From Prevotella sp. (GTDB lineage: Bacteria; Bacteroidota; Bacteroidia; Bacteroidales; Bacteroidaceae), in contig JAGAON010000007.1 in NCBI GenBank assembly GCA_017623655.1, positions 124,001 to 188,000 of the forward strand: a stretch of 64,000 bases of DNA, written 5' to 3'. A program made the position numbers and the translations under genes. Below the pieces are notes generated by a model. The model saw nothing but the letters and a program-made list of their open reading frames with translations. It was not told the DNA's origin and made no database searches. Positions within the stretch are counted from its first letter, which is position 1, and each line of letters begins with the position of its first letter. Below are positions 27,212-36,341 of this stretch, one piece after another.

Positions 27212-28516
27212 TCAACCAAGTTCCGTTATTAGCGCAAACAGCAAATAGAGCGGGATATTAAGCAACGCACTGTCACTGTGGTCATACGGTTTCAGACTGG
27301 TACGTATTGAAAGTGAGGGAGCGTATTTATCACGATACGATTTCAGGCTTTTGGCATTCATCGTAAACCCTGCCTTGCATTCCATAGGAATAACATTCAG
27401 CCCGTCGGAGAGCAGGAAATCTATCTCAGCCCTTGACTGTGATGTCCAATAATAGCCGCTTTGCAGGCGGGGAACGGTATGGAGTTCCTGACAAACATAC
27501 TGTTCTGTCAAAGCCCCTTTGAACTCCTCAAAGATACGGCTGCCGTCAAGAATCACTTTGGGAGACAAATTACAAAGACAGCGCAAGAGGCCAACATCGA
27601 GCAGATAGACCTTAAAAGCCTTCAAATCGGCATACGCCTTCAACGGGACATCAGGCTTTGTGACATTGTAGGTGCGTAATATCTCACCTGCATCACTAAG
27701 CCACATCAAAGCATCTTCATACTCACGTGCCCTTGCCCCCTCACGCACCAGACCGTAAACGAACTTTTTGTTTTCCTTGGCAAGCTGAGTTGGTATGCTG
27801 TCCCACACATATCTTATCTTCTCCACCAAACTCTTTGGGGCGTGCTTTGAAAAGTCATTCTGATAAGCGGAGATAAGATTCCTCTGAATATCATCCACAG
27901 CGAAATAGTCATGAGTGGCAATCCACGTATTTACAGCTGCCGGCATACCCCCCACTATGAAATACTGCTTGAGCATATTCGTCAACTTTTCTATGAAAGG
28001 TTCAAGGTCGCGTTTGCCTTTAAGAATATAGTCAACCAGCATTTCCTCACCACTTGCCATCAGGAACTCTTGAAAGGACAGGGGATAAAGGTCAAGGAAA
28101 TCCACCTTGCCAACAGGAAAAGAGGTGCCCTCATGTAGTGCTACACCCAGCAGTGAACCTGCACAGCATATAGCATATTGTGGTGCTTCCTCGGCAAAAT
28201 ACTTCAAAGAGGTTAACGCGCGTGGTATCTCCTGCACCTCATCGAATATTATCAATGTCGTTTCGGGATTGATGCGCTTGCCACAATAGACTGACAGCTT
28301 GTCGATTATATCGTTTGTTGACAGGTCACCTTCAAATATTTTCGACAACTGTGCCTTCTGTTCAAAGTTAACATAGCATACATTTTTGAAACATGTCTTG
28401 CCAAATTCTTTCAGCAACCACGTTTTCCCAACCTGTCTGGCTCCACGCAGAATTAGCGGTTTACGCTCCTTCTTGTCACGCCATGTTTTGAGTTGCTCTA
28501 TAACAAGTCTTTCCAT
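27212..28516 (-). CDS. AAA-family ATPase with DUF4143 domain
   Basis: 434 residues. Walker A GARQVGKTWLLKEFG near residue 25, Walker B TLIIFDEVQEIP near residue 90, and a C-terminal DUF4143 region with a nuclease-like FLLSDGLNVIPMECKAG. This is a large, common family in anaerobic Bacteroidota with no agreed function. Base composition is more AT-rich than neighbours, consistent with an accessory gene. It stands alone between a terminator and its own promoter. Confidence 0.85.
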   Translation of the reverse strand: MERLVIEQLKTWRDKKERKPLILRGARQVGKTWLLKEFGKTCFKNVCYVNFEQKAQLSKIFEGDLSTNDIIDKLSVYCGKRINPETTLIIFDEVQEIPRALTSLKYFAEEAPQYAICCAGSLLGVALHEGTSFPVGKVDFLDLYPLSFQEFLMASGEEMLVDYILKGKRDLEPFIEKLTNMLKQYFIVGGMPAAVNTWIATHDYFAVDDIQRNLISAYQNDFSKHAPKSLVEKIRYVWDSIPTQLAKENKKFVYGLVREGARAREYEDALMWLSDAGEILRTYNVTKPDVPLKAYADLKAFKVYLLDVGLLRCLCNLSPKVILDGSRIFEEFKGALTEQYVCQELHTVPRLQSGYYWTSQSRAEIDFLLSDGLNVIPMECKAGFTMNAKSLKSYRDKYAPSLSIRTSLKPYDHSDSALLNIPLYLLFALITELG

Positions 28517-28535
28517 CTGCGTCCTGTTTTTGCTG

Positions 28536-28543
28536 CAAATGTA
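28536..28543 (-). promoter_or_regulatory. AAA-ATPase promoter (-7 box)
   Basis: Minus strand TACATTTG followed by C, about 20 bases before the start codon. Confidence 0.6.
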
Positions 28544-28571
28544 CTGAAAATAATTGATTTACGAATAAAAA

Positions 28572-28628
28572 ATCACATTTCCGGCACGACTTTTAATACA
28601 TTTTATCACATTTTTGATACGACTTTTA
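28572..28628. repeat. Two 24-nt direct repeats, 33-nt period
   Basis: ATCACATTT-ccggc-ACGACTTTTA (28572-28595) and ATCACATTT-ttgat-ACGACTTTTA (28605-28628). They lie upstream of the AAA-ATPase promoter. The remaining bases of 28517-28828 hold the two divergent promoters and no gene. Confidence 0.7.
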
Positions 28629-28772
28629 GCCCTATTCAGGGAGAATAAGGAGTAAGAATAGGTAATAATCACAAAAGAAGAGCAAGTCGGAACTGAAATG
28701 GCAATGACATTTTTTTGAAAATGCACCGGTACTTTTCTTTCTAAAATTCTTGCATTTCCGGAAAAATTTTAT

Positions 28773-28780
28773 TACCTTTG
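28773..28780 (+). promoter_or_regulatory. fprA-type gene promoter (-7 box)
   Basis: TACCTTTG followed by C; leader about 45 nt. The AAGGAG at 28823-28828 touches the ATG with no spacing. Confidence 0.6.
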
Positions 28781-28828
28781 CATATTGCAATAACGACATA
28801 AACGATATACATAATATATAATAAGGAG

Positions 28829-29998
28829 ATGAAACCGACAATAACAAATGACATCATCTACATAGGACAGGATGACGCTGAGATACGCTTGTTTGAGTCA
28901 CAGTACAACGTTCCGGAAGGAATGAGCTACAACTCATACATCATAAAGGACGAGAAAATCGCCGTGATGGACACTTCCGACCCCAGAACCTTGGAGGAAT
29001 GGAAGAAGGATTTGGCAGCGGCTCTCGAAGGAAGGACACCGGATTATCTGATTATCCACCACATGGAGCCGGATCATGCAAGCGGCATTGCAGAGGCGGC
29101 GGAACTTTATCCCGGCATGAAGATAGTGTGTTCGGCGAAGGCTGCGCAGATGATGCCGCTGTTCTTCCCCGGCAAAGACCTGTCTGACAGGGTGCTGACC
29201 GTGAAGGAGAACGACACGCTCTCTTTGGGAGAGCACACCCTGACGTTCTTCATGGCGCCCATGGTTCACTGGCCGGAGGTTATGGTTTCCTACGACAAGA
29301 AGGACAAAGTGCTGTTCTCCGCGGACGGTTTCGGCAAGTTCGGAGTGATAGACGCCGACCCGGACGACTGGGCTTGCGAAGCCCGCAGGTACTATTTCAA
29401 CATCTGCGGAAAGTACGGTGCGCCGGTGAAAGCGTTGCTTAAAAAGGCCGCCGCGCTGGAGATTGAACAGGTATTGCCCCTGCACGGTCCCATCCTCAAA
29501 GGCGAACTGCTGGCCGAAGCGCTGCGCCTTTACACTATATGGAGCAGCTATGGCGTGGAGAGCGAGGGTGTTTTCGTGGCATACGCGTCAATACACGGAT
29601 GCACAAAGCAGGCTGTGGAGAAACTGGTTGACATCCTCAAAGAGAAGGGATGCGTGAAAGTAGCGGTGGCAGACCTTAGCCGTGACGATCAGGCGGAGGC
29701 CATAGAGGACGCCTTCAAGTACGGAAAGATAGTGCTGGCGGCATCAAGTTACGACGCAGGACTGTTCCCTCCGATGTACGACTTCATCCACCATTTGCAG
29801 ACAAAGGCATGGCAGAACCGCGAGGTGGCAATCATAGAGAACGGCTCATGGGCACCTTCCGCAGGACGGGTAATGACCGAAATGCTCGGAAAAATGAAGG
29901 ATGTGACCGTCAAAGGCGAGCTTGTGACACTGCGTGGACGCATGAAAGACAGCGACATCCCAGCCTTGGAAGCGCTGGCGGACGCTATACTCGCGTAG
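28829..29998 (+). CDS. FprA-family A-type flavoprotein
   Basis: 389 residues. The N-terminal metallo-beta-lactamase domain carries the diiron ligands HMEPDH (residues 78-83), and a flavodoxin domain starts near residue 250 (FVAYASIHGCTKQAVEKLV). Members reduce O2 to water or NO to N2O using electrons from rubredoxin or NADH oxidoreductases, protecting anaerobes from oxygen or nitrosative stress; the choice between O2 and NO cannot be made from sequence. Cytoplasmic. The ribosome-binding site AAGGAG abuts the ATG, which is too close for the usual geometry. An AT-rich inverted repeat follows the stop. Confidence 0.92.
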   Translation: MKPTITNDIIYIGQDDAEIRLFESQYNVPEGMSYNSYIIKDEKIAVMDTSDPRTLEEWKKDLAAALEGRTPDYLIIHHMEPDHASGIAEAAELYPGMKIVCSAKAAQMMPLFFPGKDLSDRVLTVKENDTLSLGEHTLTFFMAPMVHWPEVMVSYDKKDKVLFSADGFGKFGVIDADPDDWACEARRYYFNICGKYGAPVKALLKKAAALEIEQVLPLHGPILKGELLAEALRLYTIWSSYGVESEGVFVAYASIHGCTKQAVEKLVDILKEKGCVKVAVADLSRDDQAEAIEDAFKYGKIVLAASSYDAGLFPPMYDFIHHLQTKAWQNREVAIIENGSWAPSAGRVMTEMLGKMKDVTVKGELVTLRGRMKDSDIPALEALADAILA

Positions 29999-30000
29999 TT

Positions 30001-30105
30001 AAAAGATAAAAATTAAGAATTAAAAATTATGATTACGCAACGAAACGCTTGGCTATTCACGCCGCAAATAACTTTTAATTCTTAATTATAAACTTTTAAT
30101 TTGAC
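30001..30105. repeat. Low-complexity AT-rich inverted repeat
   Basis: AATTAAGAATTAAAAATT at the left and ACTTTTAATTCTTAATT with a second TTTTAATTT at the right. The arms are made of short repeated words. Same style as the three hairpin repeats in the thi operon. Confidence 0.65.
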
Positions 30106-30111
30106 AACAAT

Positions 30112-30876
30112 ATGTCCCTCTCCAAGAACAAAATAAAATACATCCACTCGCTGGAACAAAAGAAATTCCGCCGGCAGGAGAACGTTTTTGTGGCGGAAGG
30201 GCATAAGAGTGTGGGTGACCTTCTGCTGTCCGGATGCCCCGCAAGGCTCATCATCGCCACGGAAGAATGGCGCAGTCCCGTGCCGATTGACGGCAGGACG
30301 GAGCGTATCACCGTAACGGACGAGGAACTGAGAAAGGCGAGCCTGCTGCTGCATCCGCAACAGGTGCTGGGCGTTTTCGCCCTTCCCGAGACGGATTCGC
30401 CGCCGGATGCCGGCACCATACGCGGCGAACTGTGCCTCTGTCTGGACGGAGTACAGGACCCGGGAAACCTCGGTACCATCATAAGGACAGCCGACTGGTT
30501 CGGCATAAGGCACATCATTTGCAGTCCGGCAACGGCCGACGCCTTCAACCCCAAGGTGGTTCAGGCGACCATGGGCAGCATAGCGAGGGTACGGATAAGT
30601 TACACCGACCTGCCGCAATGGCTGTCATCACTGCCCGAAGACACACCGATATACGGCACAATGCTCGACGGTGACAACCTGTATGACACGCAAACGGCAC
30701 GCAACGGCATAATCATCATGGGCAACGAAGGCAACGGCATAAGCGAGGAAGTGGCGCGATTGCTCACCCACCGGCTGCTGATACCACCCTACCCCGCCGA
30801 CAACCGCACGGCGGAAAGCCTCAATGTATCCATCGCAACAGCCATAATATGCGCGGAATTCAGGCGGAAAAGTTAA
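30112..30876 (+). CDS. SpoU/TrmH-family RNA 2'-O-methyltransferase
   Basis: 254 residues. N-terminal substrate-binding domain (IHSLEQKKFRRQENVFVAEG), then the knotted SPOUT domain: LCLCLDGVQDPGNLGTIIRT (motif 1), IIIMGNEGNGISEE (motif 2) and LLIPPYPADNRTAESLNVSI (motif 3). Uses S-adenosylmethionine to methylate ribose in rRNA or tRNA; the target nucleotide is not predictable. ATG 30112 gives a normal N-terminus. Confidence 0.92.
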   Translation: MSLSKNKIKYIHSLEQKKFRRQENVFVAEGHKSVGDLLLSGCPARLIIATEEWRSPVPIDGRTERITVTDEELRKASLLLHPQQVLGVFALPETDSPPDAGTIRGELCLCLDGVQDPGNLGTIIRTADWFGIRHIICSPATADAFNPKVVQATMGSIARVRISYTDLPQWLSSLPEDTPIYGTMLDGDNLYDTQTARNGIIIMGNEGNGISEEVARLLTHRLLIPPYPADNRTAESLNVSIATAIICAEFRRKS

Positions 30877-30935
30877 TTAATATTAACCGGACAATAAATC
30901 CGGCACATACAAATCCGCAAAACAAAACTTTTTAG

Positions 30936-30943
30936 TATCTTTG
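30936..30943 (+). promoter_or_regulatory. Promoter of the ECF sigma operon (-7 box)
   Basis: TATCTTTG followed by C. The first gene starts at 31004, giving a leader of about 50 nt. Any start before about 30950 would precede the transcript. Confidence 0.65.
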
Positions 30944-31003
30944 CAAGAAGAACATGAAAAGGGCGCGACACAAGCCCTGCCAACAGACAAAGAACAACTG
31001 CCT

Positions 31004-31324
31004 ATGACAAGAAGAATACTCACATCTCTGGCCATTATCACCGCACTGACCCTCACGCCGGCGTTGCAGACAACCGCGTCAGCACGCATTGAGCTGAGCG
31101 ACATGGAGGTGCAGCAGATAAGAATAGAGCAGAAAGGCAGCTCAGTCATCATATATGGAGCGGCGGGAAAGACCGCAAACATATACAATCTCATTGGCGT
31201 AAAGGTAATGTCAGTGCAGATTGACAGTGCGGAGAAGCGCATAGACCTAAGCCGTCTGACCAAAGGCATATACCCGATAAAGGTTGACAACGTATCAAAG
31301 AAGGTACACATCAGCAACAGATAG
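31004..31324 (+). CDS. Small secreted protein with sorting-like tail
   Basis: 106 residues from ATG 31004. Signal peptide MTRRILTSLAIITALTLTPA; the remainder (ANIYNLIGVKVMSVQIDS, then LTKGIYPIKVDNVSKKVHI) is almost entirely a type-A sorting-like or short beta-sandwich module. Upstream in-frame codons from 30941 overlap the promoter and are rejected. It is the first gene of the unit, 17 bases before the ECF sigma gene. Function unknown. Confidence 0.65.
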   Translation: MTRRILTSLAIITALTLTPALQTTASARIELSDMEVQQIRIEQKGSSVIIYGAAGKTANIYNLIGVKVMSVQIDSAEKRIDLSRLTKGIYPIKVDNVSKKVHISNR

Positions 31325-31341
31325 CGCCGCATAACACACTG

Positions 31342-31878
31342 ATGGATGAGCAGACACTCCTCAGAGACCTACAAAACACAGCGACGAGGCGCAAGGCTTT
31401 CGCCGCGATGGTGGAACAGTACAGCGAGAAACTGTACTGGACTATACGTCATATCGTAGGCCGTCACGAGGATGCCGACGACGCTCTGCAAAACACTTTC
31501 CTCAAAGTCTGGAACAAACTCGATGACTTCCGTGGCGACGCAAGGCTCAGTACATGGTTGCACCGCATCGCCGTCAACGAGGCACTCGACCTTTTAAGGC
31601 GCGAAAAGAAGCACAATGCCGGCAGCGACATGGACGCCGGCGAACTGCGGAACGCCTTTTCCGACGAATATTTTGACGGCGACGAGGCGGAGCAACTGCT
31701 GCGAGACGCAATAGAAACACTGCCGGAAGCACAGCGGGCTGTATTCTCCTTGAAATATTATGACAACAAACAGTACAAGGAGATAAGCGAGATTCTCGGT
31801 ACGACCGAAGGCGGACTGAAAGCCAATTATCACCATGCCGTGGAGAAAATAAAACGGTTTCTGACAAGAAAAACATAA
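31342..31878 (+). CDS. ECF-type RNA polymerase sigma factor
   Basis: 178 residues. Region 2: VEQYSEKLYWTIRHIVGRHE, DADDALQNTFLKVWNKLDDF and STWLHRIAVNEALDLLRRE. Region 4: LPEAQRAVFSLKYYDNKQYK followed by EISEILGTTEGGLKANYHHA, a helix-turn-helix. Directs polymerase to envelope or stress promoters. The next gene encodes a one-pass membrane protein, likely its anti-sigma partner, followed by a CpxP-like protein. Confidence 0.93.
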   Translation: MDEQTLLRDLQNTATRRKAFAAMVEQYSEKLYWTIRHIVGRHEDADDALQNTFLKVWNKLDDFRGDARLSTWLHRIAVNEALDLLRREKKHNAGSDMDAGELRNAFSDEYFDGDEAEQLLRDAIETLPEAQRAVFSLKYYDNKQYKEISEILGTTEGGLKANYHHAVEKIKRFLTRKT

Positions 31879-31959
31879 AACAAAGGACACCACATTAAAC
31901 CTTCCACACCCACTTACCGTCTAATTGGTAAAAAGAAGTTCCACAAAAAGCGTACGAAA

Positions 31960-32328
31960 ATGAGAAGAACCGATGAAATACTTGACAAGCCTTACCGCGA
32001 CAATGGCGCATACCGGGTGCCGGAAGGGTATTTCAGCACTCTGAACAAACGCATCACCGATGCCCTGCCGGAGGACAAGCCGAAGCGCAAAGGAGCGCTC
32101 ATCGCTTTCCTGCCACGCATGAAATATGCGGCCGCAGCATGCACAGCGGCAATCATTATGGGTGCAGGCACATGGGCTTTCCACCTGCATGACAGCGGGA
32201 AAGCCGCAAGAATGGCCGCCGCAGACACGCAACAAGAGGCGATAACGGACGAATATGTGACAGAATTCATGGACTACGCCATGGTTGACAACAACGATGT
32301 CTATCTTTATCTGGCTGAACAGCAATAA
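31960..32328 (+). CDS. Single-pass membrane protein, probable anti-sigma partner
   Basis: 122 residues. N-terminal cytosolic part (residues 1-50, with VPEGYFSTLNKRI, a motif common in Bacteroidota proteins encoded after ECF sigma genes), one membrane segment (KYAAAACTAAIIMGAGTWAF, about residues 54-73), and an acidic periplasmic tail. No zinc-type anti-sigma motif (HxxxCxxC) is present. Position 81 bases after the sigma gene supports a regulatory role, by inference. Confidence 0.65.
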   Translation: MRRTDEILDKPYRDNGAYRVPEGYFSTLNKRITDALPEDKPKRKGALIAFLPRMKYAAAACTAAIIMGAGTWAFHLHDSGKAARMAAADTQQEAITDEYVTEFMDYAMVDNNDVYLYLAEQQ

Positions 32329-32361
32329 CGACGAGCATCACTTCCTAACACACAAGAGACT

Positions 32362-32808
32362 ATGAAGAAGTTACTTTGCATACTGCTGATGAGCATAATG
32401 GCACTCGCCGTCAGCGCGGAACAGGAGGAAAAGAAATTCAATCCGCAACAGTTCAGGCGCGACCAAGAGGCGTTCATGATAAAGGAGGCGAAGCTGTCAC
32501 CGCAGGAAGCGGCAAAATTCTTCCCGCTGTTCCGTGAACTTCAGAACAAGCAGCGCGCGCTTTTCTCACAGCAGAGGAAGCTGGAGAGGAAGAAACCGGC
32601 ATCCGACAAGGAAGCGGCAAGAATTATTTTAGACATGGATGACATAGAACTGAAGATAGCAAAGCTGCGCATCCAATACCACAACAAGTTCTGCAAAGCC
32701 ATCCCGGCGATGAAAGTCAAGCTCTGCATAAGGGCGGAAGAGAAATTCAAACATAAAATGATGGACCGCATCATACGGTCTCCGAGACAAGGGGAAAGAC
32801 GCCATTAG
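32362..32808 (+). CDS. Periplasmic CpxP/Spy-like protein
   Basis: 148 residues with a signal peptide (MKKLLCILLMSIMALAVSAE). The body is charged and helical (FMIKEAKLSPQEAAKFFPLF, then LERKKPASDKEAAR), with LSPQEA in place of LTxxQ motifs of the Spy/CpxP family. Such proteins act as envelope-stress sensors or chaperones. Last gene of the ECF unit, followed by a terminator. Confidence 0.7.
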   Translation: MKKLLCILLMSIMALAVSAEQEEKKFNPQQFRRDQEAFMIKEAKLSPQEAAKFFPLFRELQNKQRALFSQQRKLERKKPASDKEAARIILDMDDIELKIAKLRIQYHNKFCKAIPAMKVKLCIRAEEKFKHKMMDRIIRSPRQGERRH

Positions 32809-32887
32809 CGAACAATGGCTACTACACAAAAAAGTTGAAAATACCCATATACATTTCATGAACCAGCGGAGTTATAAGGTTCGTGCC

Positions 32888-32928
32888 ACTCCTTATCACT
32901 GCGAGAGCAGACGATAAGGAGTTTTTTT
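32888..32928 (+). terminator. Terminator of ECF sigma operon
   Basis: ACTCCTTATC and GATAAGGAGT enclose a 15-base loop and are followed by TTTTTTTG. Confidence 0.9.
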
Positions 32929-33051
32929 GTACCCTTTCCTGTAAGCACATACACACAACCGCATGACAATCAGACATAACAGAAATGTCAAGAAAAAACC
33001 TTTCCCACACACTTTCCGCGCCTTTTGTTCGTCATCATGAATTTAATTCAC

Positions 33052-33059
33052 TATCTTTG
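33052..33059 (+). promoter_or_regulatory. C10 protease promoter (-7 box)
   Basis: TATCTTTG followed by C; TTTG about 24 bp upstream is slightly far. Leader about 30 nt to ATG 33093. Confidence 0.6.
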
Positions 33060-33092
33060 CAGCAGAAATCCGACATAAAAAACATTTACCAC

Positions 33093-35552
33093 ATGAAGAA
33101 ACTCCATCTCATCCTCATGGCGGCACTTGTTGCCATCGCCGCCACCGCCGCCCCCCTGTCACCGCAGAAGGCGCTCAACAGACTGAAAGAAAGCAACGAA
33201 AACGCCGGTGCGAAGACCCACTCCATAACCATCAATCCGAAACTCTCACGCACCTTCACCACCAGTCATGGCCAGCCCGCCATCTACGTCTTCACCGACT
33301 TGGACGGCACTACCCTCTTCGTCGGCGGCGATGACGTCGCCATGCCGCTCATAGGCTACTCCAAAGACACCGCCTCTGACGTGCAGAACCTGCCGCCGGC
33401 TATGTTGGCATGGCTCAACAGCTGCGCGAAAGACATTGAGGCGGCATCGCACAGTGCGGTGAAAGCCGTGCCCCTCACCACCTCCGCGTCATACGACAAG
33501 GGCAAAGCCGTGGCACCACTAATCACCACGGCATGGGACCAGCGTGCCCCCTACTATGACCTGTGCCCGGAATACAAAGGGCAAACGTGCATCACCGGAT
33601 GCGGCGCGACAGCCATGGCCCAAGTAATGAAGCACTTTCAGCACCCCAAAGAATACGGGACAGGCAGCATAGAATACCATCCTGCCAGTTGGGACAACGA
33701 AGAAACTCTCTCCATGGACTTCTCAACCGTGCGCTTCGACTGGGCCTCCATGAAGGACACCTACACCGGAGACTCTTACACTGAGGCCGAAGGCAAGGCC
33801 GTGGCGGAACTAATGAAGGCGTGCGGATACGCCATACAGATGGACTACACCCCCAACAGTTCCTCGTCTTCGATAACCGACATAGGCACAGCCCTCACCG
33901 AGAACTTCGGGTACAGCAGCAACCTCACATTCAAGGCAAGGAACTATTGCAGTACGGAAGACTGGTACGCCCTGCACTACAACAGCCTCGAGGCCGGCTC
34001 GCCGATAATATATCGCGCAGGCAATGCGGAAGGCGGACACATATTCATCTGCGACGGCAGCGACGGCGAGGGATACTTCCACTTCAACTGGGGATGGGGC
34101 GGCTATAAAGACACCTACTTCCTGCTCAACGCGCTCAATCCGGATTATATACAAGGCGGATGCGAAAACAGTTACAGCAGCGGCCAGATGGCCATCTTCA
34201 ACATACGCCCCAAGGCGGAAGGGGAGGCACACGAGCCGCTAAGGCTGTCACTCAACAGTTTTCTCAGGCTTACGCAACAGGACGGAATGCTGACAATAAC
34301 AGGGGAAGGGGACGATTTTCTAATAAACAGTAACCTCTCGGAACTATATGCGGACATCGCTATCGAGTTGCAGGCAGTTGACGAAAGCGGCGCCGACAAA
34401 GGCGAACCGGTTTATATGCCATTCTGGAAAAGCCTGCATTGCACGCCCAACTACGGCTACACCTTCTTCAACATCCCCACCGCCGCATTTGCAGACACAC
34501 CGGCAGGCATATACAGGCTGCGCATGGTGACAATGGACCTGAACGCCGAATCGCCGTCATGGACAAGGCCGGAGCATAACGACTACACGACAGACTACGC
34601 CTACATGACAAAGAACGGGGACGGAACCATCAGCGTTTCACAGGCACCTATATTCAAGGACATAAACTTCAAGGCGTTCAGGGCACTCACACCGCTAATG
34701 TATTCAAGCCCGGTAAAACTGTATGCGGAGATAGAGAACACGGGCGACAAGACCGTGACCATCAGTCTCGCACCAAGCATCACAAACGCCACGATGCCCG
34801 GTGAAGGAAGCACGGCAGACGTTACATGGGCGGAACAGCCCGTAATCCTGACCTTAGAGCCGGGCGAGGTGAGGCAGCACGAGTGGATTACACAGTTCCA
34901 CAGCAACAAGGAGATAACCGAACCGTCTGCCGCCATGTTGTCTCTTTACGAAGACGCGTGCAGCTATCCGCCGGAAATAATGTCAACGGAGACCACGCTC
35001 TACCCGCATGGTACGCCGAAAGTGACGGACTTCAAGATAGAAGGCTGCGCAATGAGGGACGGCAAATACATCGTCACCGACCCGTCCGAGATGGTCTTCA
35101 CCGCAAACATCGGATGCGAGGAGAACGCCTATTCCGAGCAGATATATCTCTACCTTTATTGGAATCACTACGATTACTGTTTTGATTATATCCCCGCTCC
35201 AATGACATTCACAAAGGCTGGGGAGCCGCAAAAGTTCTCCGTCACGACATCAACCCCATCCTATTGGAACGGCTGCACATTCCATGCTGTCCTCACAAGG
35301 AATGTCAGAGGCGGATTCCTGCCGCTGTATTCCGCACCAGACAACCTGTCATCCGACCTATCGTTGGAGTTCACCATAGACACAACGACCGGCATCGGCA
35401 ACGCTGTTGTCAACAATGCGCAGCCCTTCACGATATGCAACGCGCAGGGCATGACCATAAAGGCCAACGCCACACGCGCCGATCTCGACGCACTGCCGCA
35501 AGGCTTGTACATCATAAAGCAGGGCGACAAGGCCGCGGCATACCGCCGGTAG
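33093..35552 (+). CDS. Secreted C10-family cysteine protease (streptopain/interpain-like)
   Basis: 819 residues from ATG 33093; an upstream frame from 32985 runs over the promoter and is rejected. Signal peptide MKKLHLILMAALVAIAATA, a propeptide to about residue 135, then the C10 domain: catalytic Cys170 in CITGCGATAMAQVM and His316 in EGGHIFICDG. A long C-terminal region of beta-sandwich-like modules follows, ending in a sorting-like tail (TICNAQGMTIK, then LPQGLYIIKQGDKA). Secreted proteases of this family include Prevotella intermedia interpain A and SpeB. Probably nutritional or host-protein degradation. No terminator before element D1. Confidence 0.9.
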   Translation: MKKLHLILMAALVAIAATAAPLSPQKALNRLKESNENAGAKTHSITINPKLSRTFTTSHGQPAIYVFTDLDGTTLFVGGDDVAMPLIGYSKDTASDVQNLPPAMLAWLNSCAKDIEAASHSAVKAVPLTTSASYDKGKAVAPLITTAWDQRAPYYDLCPEYKGQTCITGCGATAMAQVMKHFQHPKEYGTGSIEYHPASWDNEETLSMDFSTVRFDWASMKDTYTGDSYTEAEGKAVAELMKACGYAIQMDYTPNSSSSSITDIGTALTENFGYSSNLTFKARNYCSTEDWYALHYNSLEAGSPIIYRAGNAEGGHIFICDGSDGEGYFHFNWGWGGYKDTYFLLNALNPDYIQGGCENSYSSGQMAIFNIRPKAEGEAHEPLRLSLNSFLRLTQQDGMLTITGEGDDFLINSNLSELYADIAIELQAVDESGADKGEPVYMPFWKSLHCTPNYGYTFFNIPTAAFADTPAGIYRLRMVTMDLNAESPSWTRPEHNDYTTDYAYMTKNGDGTISVSQAPIFKDINFKAFRALTPLMYSSPVKLYAEIENTGDKTVTISLAPSITNATMPGEGSTADVTWAEQPVILTLEPGEVRQHEWITQFHSNKEITEPSAAMLSLYEDACSYPPEIMSTETTLYPHGTPKVTDFKIEGCAMRDGKYIVTDPSEMVFTANIGCEENAYSEQIYLYLYWNHYDYCFDYIPAPMTFTKAGEPQKFSVTTSTPSYWNGCTFHAVLTRNVRGGFLPLYSAPDNLSSDLSLEFTIDTTTGIGNAVVNNAQPFTICNAQGMTIKANATRADLDALPQGLYIIKQGDKAAAYRR

Positions 35553-35602
35553 GCACGGAAGGAACATAAAATACGAGCCGCGCAAAGCCCGGGACGGACG
35601 AC

Positions 35603-35914
35603 GAACCCCGAAGGGGTGACATAGCACAGCACAGGGGCTTGCCCCTGTGTATATGAATGGCACATAGGAAGAAAGTATTGGCACCCCATAGCCGGCAGGC
35701 GAGGAGTGCGAAGCACGACGAGGGGTGTTCACAAAATGACGCAGAAACTATGGAAATGGCCATACGGTAAAAAATGAGGGAAAGATGTCAACACCCCTCG
35801 TCACCCTCCGGGTTCCTCGCCTGCCGGCTACGGGGTGCCAACACGTTTTATCGCCAACGCAACAATACACAGGGGCAAGCCCCTGTGCTGTGCTATGTCA
35901 CCCCTTCGGGGTTC
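35603..35914. repeat. Long inverted repeat D1
   Basis: Left arm 35603-35729 and right arm 35790-35914 are near-perfect inverses over about 125 bp. Each starts GAACCCCGAAGGGGTGACAT, includes the inner palindrome CAGGGGCTTGCCCCTG and ends at AGCCGGCAGGCGAGG and GAGGGGTGTT. The 60-base spacer is not shared. No open reading frame of interest lies in it. Same family as 41768-42095. With the A5 array, hairpin and promoter it fills 35553-36341. Confidence 0.9.
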
Positions 35915-36022
35915 TCCGCCATTGCGCCAAGTCTCCAGCAGGCGAGGGCAATAAAACCGTATGCGGACGGGCGCATCACATCTACCACCTTATACACGGA
36001 AAAACAACGCGGAAAAACACGG

Positions 36023-36070
36023 GAGGGCACTGAAAAGAGGTCTGCAAGGACATTTTCAGTGCCCTCTTTT
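36023..36070 (+). terminator. Hairpin with T run before glyA promoter
   Basis: GAGGGCACTGAAAA pairs with TTTTCAGTGCCCTC, followed by TTTT. Could terminate read-through from the C10 gene. Confidence 0.65.
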
Positions 36071-36099
36071 GGCTGTTTGATATTTTTTTTGTAACTTTG
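36068..36099 (+). promoter_or_regulatory. glyA promoter
   Basis: TTTG 36068-36071 and TAACTTTG 36092-36099, 20 bp apart. The transcript would carry a leader of about 235 nt that includes all of array A5. Confidence 0.55.
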
Positions 36100-36128
36100 T
36101 GCCATATTTACACTGAACCGGCCACACG

Positions 36129-36215
36129 GCAAAAGGGTGCCGATTACACGGTAAACAGGTGCCGTTTGCATGGTAAAAGGGTGCTGATTACACAGTAAAC
36201 AGGCGCTGATTACAG
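36129..36215. repeat. 22-nt monomer array A5
   Basis: Four units all in F orientation (AAAAGGGTGCCGATT, AAACAGGTGCCGTTT, AAAAGGGTGCTGATT, AAACAGGCGCTGATT). Lies inside the predicted glyA leader. Confidence 0.9.
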
Positions 36216-36341
36216 AGCCATTTGCAACGCATTGATTTATAACACAATACAAACACGCCCGAAAACGCCCGTGAACGTAAAGGCCACACGGTGCCGGGAC
36301 AGGCGGAAACGACAAGACTACAAACATAAAAATACATCACA

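Noticed and set aside
27212-28516. DUF4143 ATPase as part of a defence or transposon system
   Set aside because: It is a solitary gene with its own promoter and terminator; no partner genes or inverted ends were found.
35264-36094. Several overlapping frames around repeat D1
   Set aside because: They are translations of the inverted repeat or out-of-frame shadows of the C10 protease.
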